This document shows positions 5,861-7,990 of a stretch of DNA of 7,990 nt, piece by piece; the stretch's first letter is position 1; every line of letters starts with the position of its first letter. The translations under genes were made by a program, and so were the position numbers. The stretch covers positions 1 through 7,990 of the forward strand of contig JAFKJZ010000085.1 of NCBI GenBank assembly GCA_017305815.1. Direction: 5' to 3'. The DNA comes from Hyphomicrobiales bacterium (lineage in GTDB: Bacteria > Pseudomonadota > Alphaproteobacteria > Rhizobiales > Kaistiaceae). The notes under the pieces are model-generated. The model worked only from the letters and a program-made list of their open reading frames with translations, ran no database searches and had not been told where the DNA came from.

Positions 5861-6742
5861 ATGCTCTTCTCCAGCGAGACGATCGCGCTCTTCCTCGCCG
5901 TCATCGACCACGGCTCGTTTTCGGCCGCCGCGCGGGCGCTCGGCCGCGTGCCCTCCGCCGTCAGCATGGGGATCGCCAATCTCGAGGCCGAACTCGGCTA
6001 TGCGCTCTTCCTTCGCGAGGCGCGCCAGGTGCGCCCGACGGCGGCGGCGCTGGCGCTCGTGCCGCATGCCCGCGTCATCGCCGAGCAGCTCGAACAGCTG
6101 GCGGCGCATGCGACCGAACTCTCGGACGGGCTGGAGACGCGGCTCGCCATCGGCATCGCCGCCGACATCGACAATGCGCGACTGATGAAGGCCATCTCGG
6201 CCGTCTCGGCGCGCCATCCGCTGCTCGCGATCGAGATCACCACGGCGCCGCAGGACGATGTCGTCGAGCGCCTGAAATCCGGCCGCGTCGACCTCTGCAT
6301 CGCCTATGGCGGGCTCGAAACCAGCCAGAAGGAGGACTTTCATTTCATCGGCACCGAAACGCTGGTCGCCGTCGTCTCGACGCGGCACGGCTCGGAGCTG
6401 ATCGACGTCGAGAGCCTCAAGCTCGACGACCTGTTCCACCACCGGCAGATCCTGATCGCCAGCACGGAGCACCCGATCACCGATTTCCGTCAGCTGATCG
6501 CCGGTTCCTACTGGCGCACCGACAGCCTCGCCACCGCCGTCAACATGGTGAAATCAGGACTCGGCTGGTCCAATCTGCCGCTCTCGGTGGCATCGCCGCT
6601 CGCCCGCGACGGCGACGTCCGCATCCTGCCCTTCTCGAATGTCGCGAACGGCCTGAAGCTGCCGCTGCATCTGCGCTGGATGCGCCACAACCCGCCCGGC
6701 ATGGCGGGCCAGGAGCTGGTGGCGCTGCTGAAGGCGGGCTGA
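5861..6742 (+). CDS. LysR-type transcriptional regulator (293 aa)
   Basis: Cytoplasmic transcription factor with an N-terminal winged helix-turn-helix and a C-terminal LysR substrate-binding domain, acting as a dimer of dimers that responds to a small-molecule inducer. The HTH is at about residues 18-42 (GSFSAAARALGRVPSAVSMGIANLE), followed by the usual LF-RE wing (YALFLREARQVRPT) and a linker helix to about residue 85. The effector domain starts near LAIGIAADIDNARL and ends at the normal family length. The ATG at 5861 has GGAAG 5 nt upstream. Divergent placement from a PACE transporter resembles the aceR-aceI pair of Acinetobacter, where the LysR protein activates the transporter, so it is inferred to control the transporter and itself through the dyad at 5833-5851. 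The inducer is unknown. Confidence 0.93.
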   Translation: MLFSSETIALFLAVIDHGSFSAAARALGRVPSAVSMGIANLEAELGYALFLREARQVRPTAAALALVPHARVIAEQLEQLAAHATELSDGLETRLAIGIAADIDNARLMKAISAVSARHPLLAIEITTAPQDDVVERLKSGRVDLCIAYGGLETSQKEDFHFIGTETLVAVVSTRHGSELIDVESLKLDDLFHHRQILIASTEHPITDFRQLIAGSYWRTDSLATAVNMVKSGLGWSNLPLSVASPLARDGDVRILPFSNVANGLKLPLHLRWMRHNPPGMAGQELVALLKAG

Positions 6743-6772
6743 CGGCCGCCGCTCAATCCCTTCCGGCGGCCG
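6743..6772. terminator. Hairpin between convergent LysR and SRPBCC genes
   Basis: CGGCCGCCG (6743-6751) pairs perfectly with CGGCGGCCG (6764-6772) over a 12-nt loop, starting directly after the LysR stop codon and ending 13 bp before the stop of the convergent gene. There is no U-tract on either side, so it is a possible bidirectional transcript end or 3' stabilising stem rather than a textbook intrinsic terminator. Confidence 0.45.
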
Positions 6773-6785
6773 CTCGCCCCATCGC

Positions 6786-7274
6786 TCAGCGATCGAGCCA
6801 GGCGGCGAGCCCGTCCAGCGTCTGCAGGCCGTATTCGACCGCGCCGAAGCCGATGACCACCTTGCGCCGCTCGGGGCTCGGATGAAGCTGGCGGAGCGTC
6901 AGCACCGTCTTGCCGTCAGCCTGCTCGTCAAACGTCACCGTGGCGCGGAAGCGGTCGGGGTCGTCCGGCTCGGGCGTGCCGTAGTCGATCACGATCCGCT
7001 CGTTCGGCACGATCTCCAGGAAGCGCATCAGGTTCGGGAAACGCTGCTCGCGGCCCTCGAACACGCCCACCATGTCGAACCGCCAGAGCCCGCCCTCGCG
7101 GATATCGGCCTCGTGGCTCTCGATGCGAAGCCCGGCCGGGCCATACCATTCGGCCAGGGCCTTCGGATCCATCCAGGCGGCGAACACCTTTTCGCGCGGA
7201 TGGTTGAGCAGCTTCACCACGACGATCTCGCGATCGAGCGACCAGGTCCCGAACGGGTCAGCCATGTCCTTCAT
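6786..7274 (-). CDS. SRPBCC / AHSA1-family protein (162 aa)
   Basis: Member of the START/Bet v 1-like SRPBCC superfamily, activator-of-Hsp90-ATPase-1 (AHSA1) branch: a small cytoplasmic protein with a deep hydrophobic ligand pocket. Bacterial members next to ArsR regulators have no settled function. Sequence hallmarks are the early strand REIVVVKLLNHPREKVFAAW, the helix DPKALAEWYGPAG, GGLWRFDMVG, the central strands of VFEGREQRFPNLMRFLEIVP and ERIVIDYG, and a C-terminal helix that closes the pocket (FGAVEYGLQTLDGLAAWL). The start at 7274 gives ATGA with the end of the upstream ArsR gene, and GGAGAGG lies 4 nt before it. The open frame extends much further upstream but only as a shadow of the ArsR gene. 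It is co-transcribed and probably translationally coupled with that repressor. Confidence 0.9.
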   Translation of the reverse strand: MKDMADPFGTWSLDREIVVVKLLNHPREKVFAAWMDPKALAEWYGPAGLRIESHEADIREGGLWRFDMVGVFEGREQRFPNLMRFLEIVPNERIVIDYGTPEPDDPDRFRATVTFDEQADGKTVLTLRQLHPSPERRKVVIGFGAVEYGLQTLDGLAAWLDR

Positions 7275-7606
7275 CGTTCCTCTCCCTTGCTGCCGAGGTA
7301 GGTTTCCAGGCGATCGAGCCGCTCGGCCCAGCGCCGGCGCTCCGCCTCCATCCAGTCCGCCGCCTCGTCGAAGCGCGCCGGCACCAGCCGGCACCAGCGG
7401 CTGCGGCCGCGCTTCTCGCTGACGATCAACCCGCAATCCTCCAGCACCTTCAGATGCTGGGCGAAGGAGGGCAGCGCCATGTCGAAGGGCTCCGCCAGGG
7501 CGCTGACTGCCGCCTCCCCCTCCACCAGCCGCGACACCACGGCGCGGCGGGTCGGGTCGCTCAGAGCATGAAAGGCGAGATCGAGGGGCGTCGAATGGTA
7601 AGGCAT
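7271..7606 (-). CDS. ArsR-family winged-helix repressor (111 aa)
   Basis: Small dimeric DNA-binding repressor of the ArsR/SmtB fold. Residues 8-27 (LDLAFHALSDPTRRAVVSRL) form the first helices. The recognition region is about residues 42-61 (DMALPSFAQHLKVLEDCGLI), and the wing is EKRGRSRWCRL. The C terminus is a charged helix (DWMEAERRRWAERLDRLETYL) suitable for dimerisation. The metal-binding ELCVCDL motif of arsenic and cadmium sensors is absent (the equivalent region reads SALAEPFDM), so it belongs to the metal-independent group commonly paired with AHSA1/SRPBCC proteins. The start at 7606 is the only one preceding the conserved first helix. Its only ribosome-like element is TAAGG 3 nt away, which lies inside an operator candidate. 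First gene of a two-gene operon, very probably autoregulated. The signal is unknown. Confidence 0.93.
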   Translation of the reverse strand: MPYHSTPLDLAFHALSDPTRRAVVSRLVEGEAAVSALAEPFDMALPSFAQHLKVLEDCGLIVSEKRGRSRWCRLVPARFDEAADWMEAERRRWAERLDRLETYLGSKGEER

Positions 7607-7617
7607 GTGCCTTAGTA
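7600..7617. promoter_or_regulatory. ArsR operator candidate 1, overlapping the arsR start codon
   Basis: AAGG-N6-CCTTAGTA contains a perfect TAAGGC-N4-GCCTTA dyad (7599-7614). It spans the ATG of the ArsR gene (7604-7606) and the likely -10 on the minus strand (7612-7617). It matches operator candidate 2 at 14 of 18 positions. Confidence 0.6.
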
Positions 7618-7640
7618 ATCCGAAATGAAGCGCCGGTCAA
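7612..7640 (-). promoter_or_regulatory. Possible promoter of the ArsR-SRPBCC operon
   Basis: On the minus strand TTGACC (7635-7640) and TACTAA (7612-7617) are 17 bp apart. Transcription would start within a few bases of the ATG at 7606, giving a leaderless or almost leaderless transcript. The -10 is embedded in operator candidate 1, so repressor binding would block RNA polymerase directly. Confidence 0.5.
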
Positions 7641-7647
7641 GAACACT

Positions 7648-7665
7648 GAGGCAGATTCCTTAGTA
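7648..7665. promoter_or_regulatory. ArsR operator candidate 2, upstream of the -35
   Basis: GAGG-N6-CCTTAGTA, with an imperfect dyad of ACTGAGG (7645-7651) and CCTTAGT (7658-7664) matching at 6 of 7 positions. It begins exactly 48 bp from candidate 1, in the same orientation, and shares its spacing. It also lies in the control region of the divergent exported-protein gene. Confidence 0.55.
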
Positions 7666-7805
7666 TATGGCGAGCCTGCGTCACGGCGGGATTCGCGCGG
7701 CGCGCGTGGAACCAATCGCGCTCGAGACGGTTCAGTCGTGGAAGGCGGCGCCATGCCGGAATGCCCGGCCGCTGGGGAAGCGGCGACCTCGAGGAAACAA
7801 CCATC

Positions 7806-7990
7806 ATGATGATCTCGCCCAGAATTCGCGCCGCCGCGGTTGCCGTCATCGCGGCCGGGGCCGTCGGCCTTGCGAGCGCCGCCCATGCCGACAGCGGCAC
7901 GATCCGCTTCTCCGTCTTCAAGGCGGCTTTCTTCGTCGGCGGCTCCGGCGGCGAAGGGACGCTGACCTTCAAGGGCCGCCGCTATCCGGT
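7806..7990 (+). CDS. Small exported protein, 5' part only (unrecognised)
   Basis: Only the first 61 complete codons are in the window; the gene continues past the right edge. The product starts with MMISPR and then a clear signal peptide rich in Ala and Val, ending AHA before DSG, so it should be exported to the periplasm. The mature start (GTIRFSVFKAAFFVGGSGGEG, then LTFKGRRYPV) alternates hydrophobic strands with glycine turns and resembles small secreted proteobacterial proteins of unknown function that carry a G-x-LTF-(K/R)GR-x-YP motif; I cannot name a family with confidence. The ATG at 7806 has GAGGA (7791-7795) 10 nt upstream; the ATG at 7809 is an alternative. It is divergent from the ArsR operon, and the 199-bp spacer holds the two ArsR operator candidates. 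Confidence 0.75.
   Translation, partial: MMISPRIRAAAVAVIAAGAVGLASAAHADSGTIRFSVFKAAFFVGGSGGEGTLTFKGRRYP

Noticed and set aside
7768..7784. Small hairpin GCCGCT-N5-AGCGGC before the exported-protein ribosome site
   Set aside because: Six-base GC arms are expected by chance in DNA this GC-rich, and no regulatory context supports it.
7275..7886. Upstream extension of the SRPBCC frame to 7886
   Set aside because: The extension overlaps the ArsR gene in another frame and reads as Arg/Gly-rich noise. The conserved SRPBCC sequence starts at the well-placed ATG at 7274.
7637..7972. Minus-strand open frame opposite the exported-protein gene
   Set aside because: Antisense to a convincing signal peptide, with no ribosome site or domain.

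Overview
The window is high-GC DNA with the codon use and gene types of an alphaproteobacterium, most probably a member of the Hyphomicrobiales (Rhizobiales). The strongest pointers are two tandem outer-membrane beta-barrel genes of the Omp25/Omp31 type, each with an Ala-Ala-Asp signal-peptidase junction and a C-terminal Tyr-Lys-Phe. No genus can be fixed from the sequence alone. I see no rRNA, tRNA, CRISPR array, insertion sequence, prophage gene or integration site. It reads as ordinary chromosomal housekeeping, envelope and regulatory content.

Layout. Positions 1-1463 (+) hold the 3' end of a class A penicillin-binding protein, from the end of the glycosyltransferase region through the complete transpeptidase domain. 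A gene-free stretch of about 480 bp carries a promoter-like region and an inverted repeat. It leads to the first outer-membrane protein (1940-2677, +), which ends in a strong intrinsic terminator. Another stretch of about 520 bp, AT-rich in its last 200 bp and carrying a 15-bp palindrome, leads to the second outer-membrane protein (3197-3907, +), again with its own terminator. A cytoplasmic serine hydrolase of the beta-lactamase/family VIII esterase fold follows (4088-5230, +).

The second half is two regulator-target modules. A PACE-family efflux transporter (5296-5751, -) is divergent from a LysR-type regulator (5861-6742, +). They share a 108-bp spacer containing a perfect CTATCAG-N5-CTGATAG dyad, which suggests regulation of both genes from one site. 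Next comes a two-gene minus-strand operon of an ArsR-family repressor (7271-7606) and an AHSA1/SRPBCC protein (6786-7274), coupled by a 4-nt stop/start overlap. Two near-identical 18-bp operator candidates lie at and upstream of the arsR start codon. The window closes with the first 185 bp of a small exported protein (7806 onward, +), divergent from the ArsR operon.

The genes do not form one pathway. The left half is envelope biology (peptidoglycan synthesis and outer-membrane barrels), and the right half is small-molecule sensing and efflux. I found no convincing undescribed system. The most useful new-looking observations are the cis-regulatory architectures, chiefly the duplicated ArsR operator covering the start codon and the LysR/PACE dyad, and the unusual motif residues in the PACE protein.
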